From Bog-950 sp046329515 (GTDB taxonomy: Bacteria; Bacteroidota; Bacteroidia; Chitinophagales; LD1): a stretch of 64,000 nucleotides of DNA. Location of the stretch: assembly GCA_046329515.1 (NCBI GenBank), contig JAXLUM010000002.1, positions 62,001-126,000 of the forward strand. The letters are read 5' to 3'. A model generated the notes under the pieces. The model did not search any database. It was not told the origin of the DNA and saw nothing but the letters and a program-made list of their open reading frames with translations. How positions within the stretch are numbered: the first letter of the stretch is position 1; each line of letters starts with the position of its first letter. A program made the translations under genes and the position numbers. This document shows, piece by piece, positions 1 to 7,602 of this stretch.

Positions 1-1577
1 CCATGTTCATTATCAAGCTGCCAAACGTAAATGCCTTTCTGCAGTGCACTAACATCAACGCTCTGCTGCGCGCTGTTCAATTGTTGTTGTAACACAAGGC
101 GGCCCTGCACATCATAAACAGTAAAAGAAGCGCTGCCGTTTTTACTGCTTACCGTTAAACTGCTTTCAACCGGGTTAGGATACACAGAAACACCTTCTTC
201 ATCATTCACTTCTTTAACGCCCACACCATTTCGTTGCAAAACATACAACTCGCCGCCATACCCATTAGCAAACGAGGCGCTGAAAAACAGAGCCCCGTTA
301 AGCGTTGCTTCAGGGCGTATAGTTTCTGAAATACCGTAAAACGTATAGGGATAATTGACAGGCTCCACTGTTACCCCCTCCGTAACAAACATGGTTAAAC
401 CGCCACCTGCAAAAGTGCTGCTGGGGAAAACAAGTTTACCGTCAAAAGGGATAAAAAGAAAATTATAAAAGGAGGTGCCGGGCCCCGGCGTAACATCCTG
501 TATCATATAGGTGCCAATATCACTGCCATCGCTTATCCAGGGCTCATAACCGTGCAGACTGTCATCCATCCAAAAGGCAATTTTATTCTGGTAGCGTTGC
601 ATAGCCGCAAGGTTGTTGTACGAAGCTGAAGGATAATCTACAACTATATGCGTGCCTGTATCAGTACCATCAGTTGCCCATAAGCGTGAACGGTTATCAT
701 TATTAAGCGCAGTAAAATAAACGTAGCCATTAAGCCCCGTAAATTGCTGCGGCGCGCCCGGCTGAAACCCCGGGTAAACATCATACACAAAACGGGTGCC
801 TGCTGTAGTGCCATCCGTTACCCAAAGCTCACTGCCGTGTGTATTATCATCTTCACTAAAATATATCAGCCCATTATAACTGTATAAAGAGGACGGCCAG
901 CCGTTGTTTGTAAGGTTTATATCTCTCAATAAAAAAGTTCCTGCGGCCGTTCCGTCACTAACCCAAAGTTCAGCCCCGTAGGCCGCCGTATTGGCTATAA
1001 AAATCACACGGGTACTATCCAGCGCTACAAAGTTAGAAGGTTCAGTAGCGGGTAAAGCGCTTTGTATGCGCTGCGTTCCGTTAACCGTACCATCACTCAC
1101 CCACAACTCGTTGGTAGTGCAGGCATTTGACCTTGCAGAAAAAAATAATTTATCGCCGTTTACAAACAGACTTTGCGCCTGCGAGCCCTGGCTACCCGGC
1201 ACAATATCCTTAAATACCGTTGTGCCCGCCGCAGTGCCATCGCTTGTCCAAAGTTCAAGACCGCTGCCGCCATCATCAGCAACAAAAAAAAGCTTGTCCT
1301 TAAAAACTTTAAACTCAGCCAACGCAAGGTAGTTGGGCCCGGGTGCAATATCCTTTAGCAAAGTTGTGCCGCTTTCGGTGCCATCGCTTATCCAAAGCTC
1401 GCGGCCATAATCAGGGCTGTACGCAGCAAAATAAAGACGGTTGTGGTATATGGTAAGCTCTGCGGGGTACGAACTGCCCACCACGCTTATATCCTTAACC
1501 AACCGTATCTCCTGTGCTTTTAAGAAGCAGGCTTGTAGTAAAAACAGAAAAAGGATAAAGTGTTTTCGCTTAGTCAT
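1..1577 (-). CDS. ELWxSDGT-repeat secreted protein with T9SS type A sorting domain (3' end outside the window)
   Basis: Reading from the ATG at 1577 leftward, the frame stays open to the window edge (about 525 residues), so the C-terminus is missing. A signal peptide ending near LLQACFLKAQ is followed by about eight repeats of roughly 45-60 residues, each with the motif ELWxSDGTxxGT and a preceding LYF or LFF strand. This is the hyalin-like or ELWxxDGT repeat common in Bacteroidota surface proteins and is expected to form a beta-propeller or solenoid. Near the edge a short EVNDEEGVSVYPNP stretch starts a type A T9SS sorting domain, so the protein is inferred to be exported through the outer membrane and anchored or released. 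Only a few residues are probably missing. No enzymatic domain is visible and the ligand is unknown. Confidence 0.85.
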   Translation of the reverse strand, partial: MTKRKHFILFLFLLQACFLKAQEIRLVKDISVVGSSYPAELTIYHNRLYFAAYSPDYGRELWISDGTESGTTLLKDIAPGPNYLALAEFKVFKDKLFFVADDGGSGLELWTSDGTAAGTTVFKDIVPGSQGSQAQSLFVNGDKLFFSARSNACTTNELWVSDGTVNGTQRIQSALPATEPSNFVALDSTRVIFIANTAAYGAELWVSDGTAAGTFLLRDINLTNNGWPSSLYSYNGLIYFSEDDNTHGSELWVTDGTTAGTRFVYDVYPGFQPGAPQQFTGLNGYVYFTALNNDNRSRLWATDGTDTGTHIVVDYPSASYNNLAAMQRYQNKIAFWMDDSLHGYEPWISDGSDIGTYMIQDVTPGPGTSFYNFLFIPFDGKLVFPSSTFAGGGLTMFVTEGVTVEPVNYPYTFYGISETIRPEATLNGALFFSASFANGYGGELYVLQRNGVGVKEVNDEEGVSVYPNPVESSLTVSSKNGSASFTVYDVQGRLVLQQQLNSAQQSVDVSALQKGIYVWQLDNEH

Positions 1578-1772
1578 TGCCTAAAGATAATCAAGCTTCT
1601 CCGTATAATTAAATCCCGTTCATTTATCAATCATATTAAGTTTTTAAACAATTATATAACCACCATATTTTATGGCTTCAATTGCTTCAGTGATCATTAT
1701 CACAAGCCTGTATAAGCGCTGTCATAATATAGCTGCATTAAGCGCCGCAACTTTGTTGTAAACAAACAAGCC

Positions 1773-2486
1773 ATGAAAAAACACACATTCCTACCGTTCC
1801 TTTTCGCACTCGTACTGTTGCTGTTCACTTCAGCATCATCCTGTAAAAAAGATAATGACCCCAATGCTTTAGGTGGTGATACTAACATTGCGCTTACGCA
1901 AAAAGACAGTGTTACATCTATTTACATTGAAGCCGATGGACAAACTCTGCCATCAACAACCGTTAAAGTGGTTAGCAACAATAACGGTATGGTTACTTAT
2001 CAAACTACTATTGATTTACTGGGCGTGCCCGATTCAATACTTACTGAGTTGGTAACTGTGTTACCCGCACTATACAACTTCTATAAACCAAAGGACTTTA
2101 CCTACCAGCTAACACCCGATGGAAAAATACAGGCGCAGTTTACTGTAAAAATAACTTCAGAAGGTATGCAGGATTTTTTTGTGGAAGGAAAGCCCTTTAT
2201 CGCTGTTAAATATGATGATGCACAAGGCACTTCATACAACGTAAAAATGGATGACGGCACCACCATTACACGCACGATTACCGAAAAAACAGGTGTTGAT
2301 GATTGGCCTTATGGCTTCTATTATATAAAGACCAGTAAAATAGAAACCATTTGCCCCGCCGCTGACCCGGTGATGCAAAAGATTACTTACCGCGCCAACC
2401 ACAAATTTGGTTTGGTATATGTTGAAGTGCTGCTGAAAAACGGCAAGGTGCTTAGAACCGATATCTTCCCCTGGTTCCTTCTTTAA
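1773..2486 (+). CDS. hypothetical lipoprotein
   Basis: The 237-residue product starts with a lipoprotein signal peptide: positive MKKH, a hydrophobic core, then the lipobox SASSC followed by KKD at about residue 24. It should therefore be acylated and held in the inner or outer membrane, facing the periplasm or outside. The mature part is beta-rich and hydrophilic and matches no family I recognise. The gene is monocistronic: a divergent gene lies upstream and a strong hairpin terminator lies 65 bp downstream. The ATG at 1773 is the only start that gives a proper signal peptide. Function unknown. Confidence 0.8.
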   Translation: MKKHTFLPFLFALVLLLFTSASSCKKDNDPNALGGDTNIALTQKDSVTSIYIEADGQTLPSTTVKVVSNNNGMVTYQTTIDLLGVPDSILTELVTVLPALYNFYKPKDFTYQLTPDGKIQAQFTVKITSEGMQDFFVEGKPFIAVKYDDAQGTSYNVKMDDGTTITRTITEKTGVDDWPYGFYYIKTSKIETICPAADPVMQKITYRANHKFGLVYVEVLLKNGKVLRTDIFPWFLL

Positions 2487-2550
2487 CTAATCAGGCAAGC
2501 TGATTTTCTGCCTGCCTTGTACACTGCTTTTTAGGGGAAAAGTAGTTTTT

Positions 2551-2579
2551 AGAGCCCTGTAGCAATACAGGGCTCTTTT
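2551..2579 (+). terminator. Rho-independent terminator of the lipoprotein gene
   Basis: A perfect 11-bp stem, AGAGCCCTGTA with TACAGGGCTCT, closes a GCAA tetraloop and runs into TTTT. It lies 65 bp after the stop codon at 2486 and before the next promoter. Confidence 0.85.
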
Positions 2580-2617
2580 AGTACGTAAACATGTGACCAT
2601 TATCACGTTTTCTGCTG

Positions 2618-2648
2618 TTGCTTCGCCCCGCTTATTGTTTCATTTTTG
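2618..2648 (+). promoter_or_regulatory. candidate promoter of the TSUP gene
   Basis: TTG at 2618-2620 and CATTTTTG at 2641-2648 are 20 bp apart and resemble the Bacteroidota -33 and -7 elements (TTTG-N20-TAnnTTTG), with one mismatch in the -7 box. The transcript would begin very close to the ATG at 2654. If this is right, the TTG at 2618 is promoter sequence and not a start codon. Confidence 0.35.
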
Positions 2649-2653
2649 CGCCA

Positions 2654-3388
2654 ATGCTTGCCACTAACCAGCTTATAATTTTTACCATACTGGCGCTTGT
2701 TGCCGAGGTGTTAGGCACTATTGGCGGCTTTGGCTCATCGCTGTTTTTTGTTCCTGTAGCTTCCTACTTTCTCGATTTTCACTCTGTGCTGGGCATCACC
2801 GCACTCTTTCATGTTATGAGCAACCTTACCAAAATAGGTATGTTCCGTAAAGGGTACGATAAAAACCTGATGTACAGCATGGGCATACCTGCAGTGGTAT
2901 GCGTAGTAGGGGGTGCAGTGGCCAGCAAATACCTGCCTTCAAATTATCTTGAAATTATACTGGCAAGCCTGCTCATTTTTCTCAGCATAATGCTGCTGTT
3001 GTTCCGCGATGTAGAAGTTAAACCAACTACGGCAAACAGTTTTGGTGGTGGTGTGCTATCGGGCTTTATGGCCGGCATGGTGGGCACCGGCGGTGCCATA
3101 CGCGGGGTAGTAATGGCAGCCTTCAATTTGCCTAAAGAAATTTTTATTGCCACCAGCGCGGTTATTGACCTTGCCATTGATGCAAGCCGCTCTATTGTTT
3201 ACGCTTCGCAAGGGTATGTGCATACGCACGATCTTTACCTTTTGCCTATCCTTTTGGTAGTTACCCTTGCGGGCACCTACCTGGGTAAGCTTATATTAAA
3301 TTACGTAAGCAATAAGCAGTTTAAAACTTTTGTGTTATTCCTTGTGCTTATAACAGGCATTGTTACGTTATACAAAGTACTGGCTTAA
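2654..3388 (+). CDS. TSUP (TauE/SafE) family membrane transporter
   Basis: This is a polytopic inner-membrane protein of about 244 residues from the ATG at 2654. It has some eight hydrophobic segments and the family hallmarks: a glycine-rich first loop (TIGGFGSSLFFVP) and a second, symmetric GGGVLSGFMAGMVGTGGAI in the middle. The duplicated half-structure is typical of TauE/SafE permeases, which move small sulfur-containing or organic anions such as sulfite, sulfoacetate or taurine products. The substrate cannot be read from the sequence. A TTG 36 bp upstream would add a poorly fitting N-terminus and overlaps a candidate promoter, so the ATG is preferred. The next gene begins 9 bp downstream, so the two are probably co-transcribed. 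Confidence 0.85.
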   Translation: MLATNQLIIFTILALVAEVLGTIGGFGSSLFFVPVASYFLDFHSVLGITALFHVMSNLTKIGMFRKGYDKNLMYSMGIPAVVCVVGGAVASKYLPSNYLEIILASLLIFLSIMLLLFRDVEVKPTTANSFGGGVLSGFMAGMVGTGGAIRGVVMAAFNLPKEIFIATSAVIDLAIDASRSIVYASQGYVHTHDLYLLPILLVVTLAGTYLGKLILNYVSNKQFKTFVLFLVLITGIVTLYKVLA

Positions 3389-3397
3389 CTTTACAAC

Positions 3398-3850
3398 ATG
3401 GCAAAGGACTTAATAGTAAAAGCAAGTGTAGAAATTAACGCACCCGCTTGGCGCGTATGGGAAGTGCTCACCAAACCCGAATACACTAAGAAATATATGT
3501 TTGGCTGCAGTGCCGAAAGCGATTGGAAAGAGGGGAGCGCCCTTAACTGGCGAGGGAATATAAACGGCAAGGATACCATAGTAGTTAAAGGCACTATTAC
3601 TGAAATAGAGCCCGGCAAATATTTAGCCTACACCACTTTTGACCCCAACATGGGCCTTGAAGATACCCCCGCTAACTACCTTACCGTTACTGAAACGCTT
3701 ACTGAAAACAACGGCAAAACCACATTGGCTGTAACACAAGGCAACTTCAACCATGTGCAGGAAAGTGAACGCCGTTACACCGATTGCATAAAAGGCTGGG
3801 AAATGGTGCTGCCCATTATTAAGCATACGGCCGAAGAACACATGTCGTAA
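3398..3850 (+). CDS. SRPBCC (AHSA1-like) domain protein
   Basis: This 150-residue protein is one START/SRPBCC domain. It has the opening strand VKASVEINAPAWRVWEVLTK, the middle GDWK/LNWRGNINGK region, and a C-terminal long helix (YTDCIKGWEMVLPIIKHTAEE) that closes the hydrophobic pocket. Proteins of this family bind hydrophobic ligands or act as stress-related chaperone-like modules; no substrate can be assigned. It is 9 bp downstream of the TSUP gene and probably in one transcript with it. It is one of several SRPBCC proteins in the window (see 11666, 37680 and 39119). Confidence 0.8.
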   Translation: MAKDLIVKASVEINAPAWRVWEVLTKPEYTKKYMFGCSAESDWKEGSALNWRGNINGKDTIVVKGTITEIEPGKYLAYTTFDPNMGLEDTPANYLTVTETLTENNGKTTLAVTQGNFNHVQESERRYTDCIKGWEMVLPIIKHTAEEHMS

Positions 3851-3932
3851 TTTCTTCTTTCAAAATTCACGGTAAACAGGTATTGACATTGCGTAAAACG
3901 CCTGCCACTTTTACGCCTACTACCCAACCCCT

Positions 3933-4037
3933 GTGAAGCACCGTTCAAAAAACACCGGCTGCCTTTTACTTATTGTATATGGCCTTGCAGCCTGGCTAAT
4001 ACTATTCCTTATTATTTACCTGCTGGTAAGTTGGTGA
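3933..4037 (+). CDS. possible small single-pass membrane peptide
   Basis: A GTG-initiated frame encodes 34 residues: a short basic head (KHRSKN) followed by about 24 hydrophobic residues, then the stop. The composition fits a single transmembrane helix with its N-terminus in the cytoplasm by the positive-inside rule. It occupies most of the gap between two convergent genes. No ribosome binding site or homologue is evident, so it may be chance. Confidence 0.35.
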   Translation: MKHRSKNTGCLLLIVYGLAAWLILFLIIYLLVSW

Positions 4038-4050
4038 ATTGCATTCCCGC

Positions 4051-4725
4051 CTACTTCTTCCTTGCCACCTGCACTACGTTATAAATTTCTACTATATCTT
4101 TTAGGCTAACGGTAAAATCCTCGTAAAGGGGGTTAAGGCTGTGCAGTTTAAGTATGCCGTTTTCTATCTGGTGTTCGGTTATCTTCTTAATCATAATGCC
4201 TTCGGTTTTGTGCACCAGTACAAAGTCCCACTTTTTTATGTGCAGTTTGCTCTTCCAGTGGTCTTTACTTATTTGGCGGGCAAGCACTTTATCTCCTTCA
4301 AGGTAGCTATCGCTGCTGCCGTCGTCCATGCTATCGCCGCGCACTTCAAATATGCGGTATACACCTTTATATTCTTTGTCAACCAGCCAGGGTAGTTTAG
4401 GCAGGTTCTCTAAATATTCTTCATCACTATAACCGCGCAGGTAGCCGGCGTATGCATATTGGTTTACAATAGGCACATCCATTAATACGGTTTGTTCCTG
4501 CACCATATTATAAGGCCGCGCTTCTTCCTGCTTGCGCCTTCCGTTTTCGGTAAAAGCCTCTACGCCATGTTCGCGTAGCAGCTGCTTAAATTCGTAATCC
4601 AGCTTTTCTTTTTGAAAGTGGTAATTCAGGCCCTGGCGGGTCATATTAAGTTTGGTAGCCAACTCTTCCTGATTAATACCATTGGCTTTCAGGTATTTGC
4701 GCAGTATTTCACCTTCTTTTTCCAT
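4051..4725 (-). CDS. phage-type repressor, XRE-like HTH plus S24 (LexA-like) peptidase domain
   Basis: The product has 224 residues. Residues 1-60 form a helix-turn-helix (LRKYLKANGINQEELATKLN, then MTRQGLNYHF). After a linker come the S24 features: an alanine-glycine cleavage-like site (QYAYAGYLRG), the nucleophile region RGDSMDDGS, and the general-base lysine in GIMIKKI. This arrangement is that of CI/LexA-type repressors, which self-cleave when stimulated by RecA. It is transcribed divergently from an early-gene operon, and the intergenic region holds TTTAC/GTAAA operators, as expected for a lysogeny switch. Because the catalytic Ser and Lys motifs are intact, the regulator may still work although the rest of the prophage is missing. 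Confidence 0.85.
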   Translation of the reverse strand: MEKEGEILRKYLKANGINQEELATKLNMTRQGLNYHFQKEKLDYEFKQLLREHGVEAFTENGRRKQEEARPYNMVQEQTVLMDVPIVNQYAYAGYLRGYSDEEYLENLPKLPWLVDKEYKGVYRIFEVRGDSMDDGSSDSYLEGDKVLARQISKDHWKSKLHIKKWDFVLVHKTEGIMIKKITEHQIENGILKLHSLNPLYEDFTVSLKDIVEIYNVVQVARKK

Positions 4726-4730
4726 AAAAC

Positions 4731-4834
4731 GTAAAGTTTTAGTTTACATTTTTAACTAAAAACGTTTGCTTTATGTAAAGTTTTACTTTACATTTGCACA
4801 GTAATTCTTTACAAAGGTAAAAATAAATGTAAAG
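4731..4834. promoter_or_regulatory. divergent phage-type control region with operators and a rightward promoter
   Basis: Palindromic TTTAC/GTAAA half-sites recur here. Box 1 (4731-4747) is GTAAAGTTTTAGTTTAC, box 2 (4774-4792) is TGTAAAG-TTTTA-CTTTACA, and box 3 (4808-4821) is TTTAC-AAAG-GTAAA. A further TGTAAAG half-site lies at 4828-4834, next to the first early gene. A rightward promoter is clear: TTTG at 4765-4768, a 20-bp spacer, and TACATTTG at 4789-4796, a perfect -7 box that overlaps box 2. Box 1 abuts the repressor start. Binding by the repressor at 4051 is inferred. Confidence 0.7.
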
Positions 4835-4838
4835 TAGT

Positions 4839-5048
4839 ATGACTTATTACCAAGCCGAGAAGGAGTTGTTAAATCTACTGGTAGAACTGAATGAAATGTG
4901 CGCCAACAACGCATGTGTTGATCAACAGCTATGGCGCAAAAAGGTTGACCGCCTTATGTGCCTGCAACGCCTGTTAACCACCTGTACCAAAAACGGCATA
5001 TGGACACACCAGCAACTACAAGCATTATTAAGTCAGCACTTAAACTAA
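4839..5048 (+). CDS. hypothetical phage early protein
   Basis: A 69-residue, mostly helical protein beginning MTYYQAEKELLNLLVEL. It is the first gene of a rightward operon starting about 40 bp after the -7 box described at 4789. Four cysteines are scattered (CANNACVDQ, LMCLQ, TTCTK) without a clear metal-binding pattern. No family is recognised. Its position directly after the repressor-operator region fits an early phage regulator, but this is inference. Confidence 0.6.
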   Translation: MTYYQAEKELLNLLVELNEMCANNACVDQQLWRKKVDRLMCLQRLLTTCTKNGIWTHQQLQALLSQHLN

Positions 5049-5055
5049 TACGCCT

Positions 5056-5355
5056 ATGGAAACTTTTTGCTGTAATGCCTGCGGCGGCACCTTTACTGAA
5101 AACCGCCTAAGCCGTCGTTTTACTATGGCCGGGGATTTTTGCCCCGCCTGTGCTGAAAACGAAAAATGCGGCGCCTGTGGCGAAATGTGTTGCTGGCATA
5201 CCGTTAGTTATAAAGCCACTGTAGGCAACTACATCTGCCATAATTGCGAAGATGATTTTAACGAGGTGGCAGAATATATTAAACCATTACCGCATATCTG
5301 CATACCGGCAATAAGCCGCAAGCTTAATAACGGAAATTACGGCAACGCTGCATAA
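5056..5355 (+). CDS. small zinc-ribbon-like protein of the phage early operon
   Basis: The 99-residue product has four CxxC-type pairs: CCNAC near the N-terminus, CPAC, then CGACGEMCC with a following WH, and CHNC. The spacing suggests two zinc-binding ribbons of four ligands each, so a nucleic-acid or protein-binding role is plausible. The gene follows the previous one by 7 bp. The rest of the sequence is short and polar, and I recognise no named family. Confidence 0.6.
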   Translation: METFCCNACGGTFTENRLSRRFTMAGDFCPACAENEKCGACGEMCCWHTVSYKATVGNYICHNCEDDFNEVAEYIKPLPHICIPAISRKLNNGNYGNAA

Positions 5356-5364
5356 CTAAAGGTC

Positions 5365-5631
5365 ATGGTACGTAGTGTAAAACTTAAACAGGCGGTACAA
5401 TACCTGGCGGCAGACGATTACCAGCAGTGGGACCTTTGCGAAATAATGAAGCGGCGTTTTAAGCCGGCAGTACACTTAAACACGCGGCAAGTGTTGGAAA
5501 ACTACAACACAAACCCAAAGGAACTACTGCAACTGGTACAGCGCAAATTGCTTACGCCTGTTAAGTGCCACAACCACCGGCTATGGTGTGTTGATGATTT
5601 GGATTTACTGCTTGAAAAACGAGAGTTATGA
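5365..5631 (+). CDS. hypothetical phage early protein
   Basis: An 88-residue basic, helical protein. The central part (WDLCEIMKRRF, then LNTRQVLENYN) and the C-terminal CHNHRLWCVDDLDLLLEKREL have the look of a short winged or MerR-like DNA-binding fold, but I cannot name a family. It follows the zinc-ribbon gene by 9 bp, and its stop region overlaps the start of the next gene by 4 bp, so translation is probably coupled. Confidence 0.6.
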   Translation: MVRSVKLKQAVQYLAADDYQQWDLCEIMKRRFKPAVHLNTRQVLENYNTNPKELLQLVQRKLLTPVKCHNHRLWCVDDLDLLLEKREL

Positions 5632-5867
5632 AAACAGAACTGGAAAGAATGTTGAACAAGGCAACAACCGACTACATGGAAATTTTAAAACGCGTGCTAA
5701 ACAGCGAAAACATTGCCATGGATATACAACTGAACGACGTACCGAAGGAAGCACTAAACAAACTGAACAAAGAAGAACCAATAACAAACGGCCAAACATT
5801 ACGCTTTAACAACACTAAAATAAAAATGCAGCTAAGCCACCACGCTAACGATGAATTGCCCTTTTAA
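5628..5867 (+). CDS. hypothetical phage early protein
   Basis: A 79-residue hydrophilic protein starting MKTELERMLNKATTDYMEIL, rich in Asn, Lys and Glu. The overlap of its ATG with the preceding stop (ATGA type) shows it belongs to the same operon. No motif is recognised. The gene ends 20 bp before a copy of the GTCCCCC/GGGGGAC structured repeat, which interrupts the early operon. Confidence 0.55.
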   Translation: MKTELERMLNKATTDYMEILKRVLNSENIAMDIQLNDVPKEALNKLNKEEPITNGQTLRFNNTKIKMQLSHHANDELPF

Positions 5868-5886
5868 ATGATGAGGCCAATTTAAC

Positions 5887-5962
5887 TGTCCCCCTTCCGA
5901 ATCTTCGGAACAGGGGGACGAGGAGGCAGCGCAACAAAGTGAAGCTGACTACGGAGGGGGTA
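5887..5962 (+). repeat. structured repeat family 1, copy inside the phage early operon
   Basis: GTCCCCC at 5888-5894 pairs with GGGGGAC at 5913-5919 and encloses a second stem TTCCGAA/TTCGGAA. After GAGG comes an imperfect hairpin with CAGC/GCTG arms, and then the conserved closing GGAGGGGGT. The same outline recurs at about 11168, 12202, 12305, 25844, 29880 and 59036, with different inner stems. Confidence 0.75.
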
Positions 5963-6012
5963 ATTATTCAAAACAACATTGTCCACTTTTTAATAACGTA
6001 ATAAAATAATAT

Positions 6013-6780
6013 ATGGCTCGCCGACCCAAAAAAGGCTTAGACTACTTCCCTATGGACGTAGACATATTTAACGATACCAAAATGCTGCTGCTGCGTTCTG
6101 AGTTCGGTACGCGTGGCGAGGCCATTTACCTTCGCCTGCTCTGCCGTATTTATAAAGAAGGGTACTGCACAGTATGGAGTGCCGATGATGCCACACTAAT
6201 GTCCGTAGCGCTTGGCGATGGTATTTCGCCAAACACTGTAAACCAGGTAATTCAAGGGTGCCTCCGGCGTTCGCTTTTCGATAAGCGGGTGTACGAGGCG
6301 TTCAACATACTTACCGGCAAAGGCATACAGGAGCGTTACATTTTTATTTGCAATCAACTACGGCGCAAAGCAACCATTACGGCAGATTTAGATTGTTGCG
6401 GCTTTACCGAAAAACAACAGGCCGAAATAATTTCTTCGGAGGAAACGCCCATAACTACGCAGCAAACCCCACAAAGGAAAAGAAACGAAAACAAACAAAA
6501 CGAAATGAAAGAAAAGTGTGTGCACAATACGCAGTGGGTGCAACAAACTGCACTGGCCTATGGCACCCACACGCACACGCTCATTAACTTTTGTAATAGC
6601 TGGATAGAGAAAGCTGAAGCCAAACAAAAATTTGACAACTACGGCCTTAACGCCCTCATTGGTTTTATGCTGGATGATTTTGATAAAGAAAAAAGTTGCG
6701 CTAAAAAAGAAAACAATGGAACACCAAAAACCGGACGCATTGCTACCAACGAACTTGAAGCCTTTATACAAGGTGGGTGA
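6013..6780 (+). CDS. phage replication-type protein with Lin1244/Lin1753 (DUF4373-like) N-terminal domain
   Basis: The product has 255 residues. The N-terminus (GLDYFPMDVDIFNDTKMLLL, then GEAIYLRLLCRIYKEGY) matches the Lin1244/Lin1753-like domain found in replication-initiation or DnaD-like proteins of phages and conjugative elements. A polar, Gln/Asn/Lys-rich linker around residues 140-170 follows, then a helical C-terminus. By family and context it should help load the replication machinery; the exact activity is unknown. The gene overlaps the next by 65 bp in another frame. It sits 50 bp after the structured repeat, so it may have its own promoter. Confidence 0.75.
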   Translation: MARRPKKGLDYFPMDVDIFNDTKMLLLRSEFGTRGEAIYLRLLCRIYKEGYCTVWSADDATLMSVALGDGISPNTVNQVIQGCLRRSLFDKRVYEAFNILTGKGIQERYIFICNQLRRKATITADLDCCGFTEKQQAEIISSEETPITTQQTPQRKRNENKQNEMKEKCVHNTQWVQQTALAYGTHTHTLINFCNSWIEKAEAKQKFDNYGLNALIGFMLDDFDKEKSCAKKENNGTPKTGRIATNELEAFIQGG

Positions 6781-7567
6781 GTTGGATTATGCCGGCACCA
6801 AAATTATAGAAGCCAAAAGTGAAACAGGCATTGAGCTTACACAACAGAATTTCAGGCGCAGTATTGCGCGGGTTATTGCGGCCTGCGCCATTAAACAATT
6901 GCCCGATGAATTGTTGACGGGCCTTTGCTATAACCTGTATACCAAAAAGTATGCACGCCTTATAACATTGGCAGAGTTTGACCTTGCCTTTGAACTTAAC
7001 CTTACCGGCGACCTTCCCGAAAAAATAAACCATTACCAGGTATTTAGTGCTGAGTTTATGTGCGATGTATTGAATGCCTACCTGCAAAAACAACGGCAGG
7101 CTAACATTGCTCAACAACGGATACGCAGTACAACAGATACGCCTATTGCTTTACCAATTGGTAATTTGCACCAACAACTGCTGCAACAATTGCGCGATGA
7201 TTACCTTGAATATCACGCCACCGGCAACAGCACATTCTTAAAAGGCTTTCCGCTTAAGGTAAAGGTGCAGGCGCTTACTGAATTATTTGAAGTAAACCAA
7301 AGTGAGGCACAGCGCCAACAACTGCAGCAACAGGCACAGCAAAACATAATACGCCAACTACATACTGACCGTCACACAACCCGCGGCAGTAAATTCGGAA
7401 GGTGTGTTGAACTGGAGCGCACACTCACCCGCTTTAAAACCAACCAACTAAACCCCACCGACATTGCCCGCCTGCAAAGCGAAATACACGGCCTTACTAT
7501 AACAAGTGTATTTAACACTTACAGCGCCCCTGTGTTTTTGGGGTGGTTGAGGGAGAATGAGGATTAA
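6716..7567 (+). CDS. hypothetical phage-associated protein
   Basis: From the ATG at 6716 the product has 283 residues; a longer reading from 6632 would only add the alternative frame of the previous gene. The first half is helical and compact (residues 20-120). The second half is rich in Gln with coiled-coil character (AQRQQLQQQAQQ). No catalytic motif is visible and no family is recognised. The overlap with the DUF4373-like gene and its place at the end of the early operon suggest a replication or host-takeover role, which is inference. No structural phage genes follow. Confidence 0.65.
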   Translation: MEHQKPDALLPTNLKPLYKVGELDYAGTKIIEAKSETGIELTQQNFRRSIARVIAACAIKQLPDELLTGLCYNLYTKKYARLITLAEFDLAFELNLTGDLPEKINHYQVFSAEFMCDVLNAYLQKQRQANIAQQRIRSTTDTPIALPIGNLHQQLLQQLRDDYLEYHATGNSTFLKGFPLKVKVQALTELFEVNQSEAQRQQLQQQAQQNIIRQLHTDRHTTRGSKFGRCVELERTLTRFKTNQLNPTDIARLQSEIHGLTITSVFNTYSAPVFLGWLRENED

Positions 7568-7602
7568 AAGCAAAGATTTTAGTTTCTTTCTTCAGCAACT
7601 TA

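Noticed and set aside
2618..2653. TTG start upstream of the TSUP gene
   Set aside because: The extra residues do not fit the family, and the TTG coincides with a candidate -33 element 20 bp before a -7 box.
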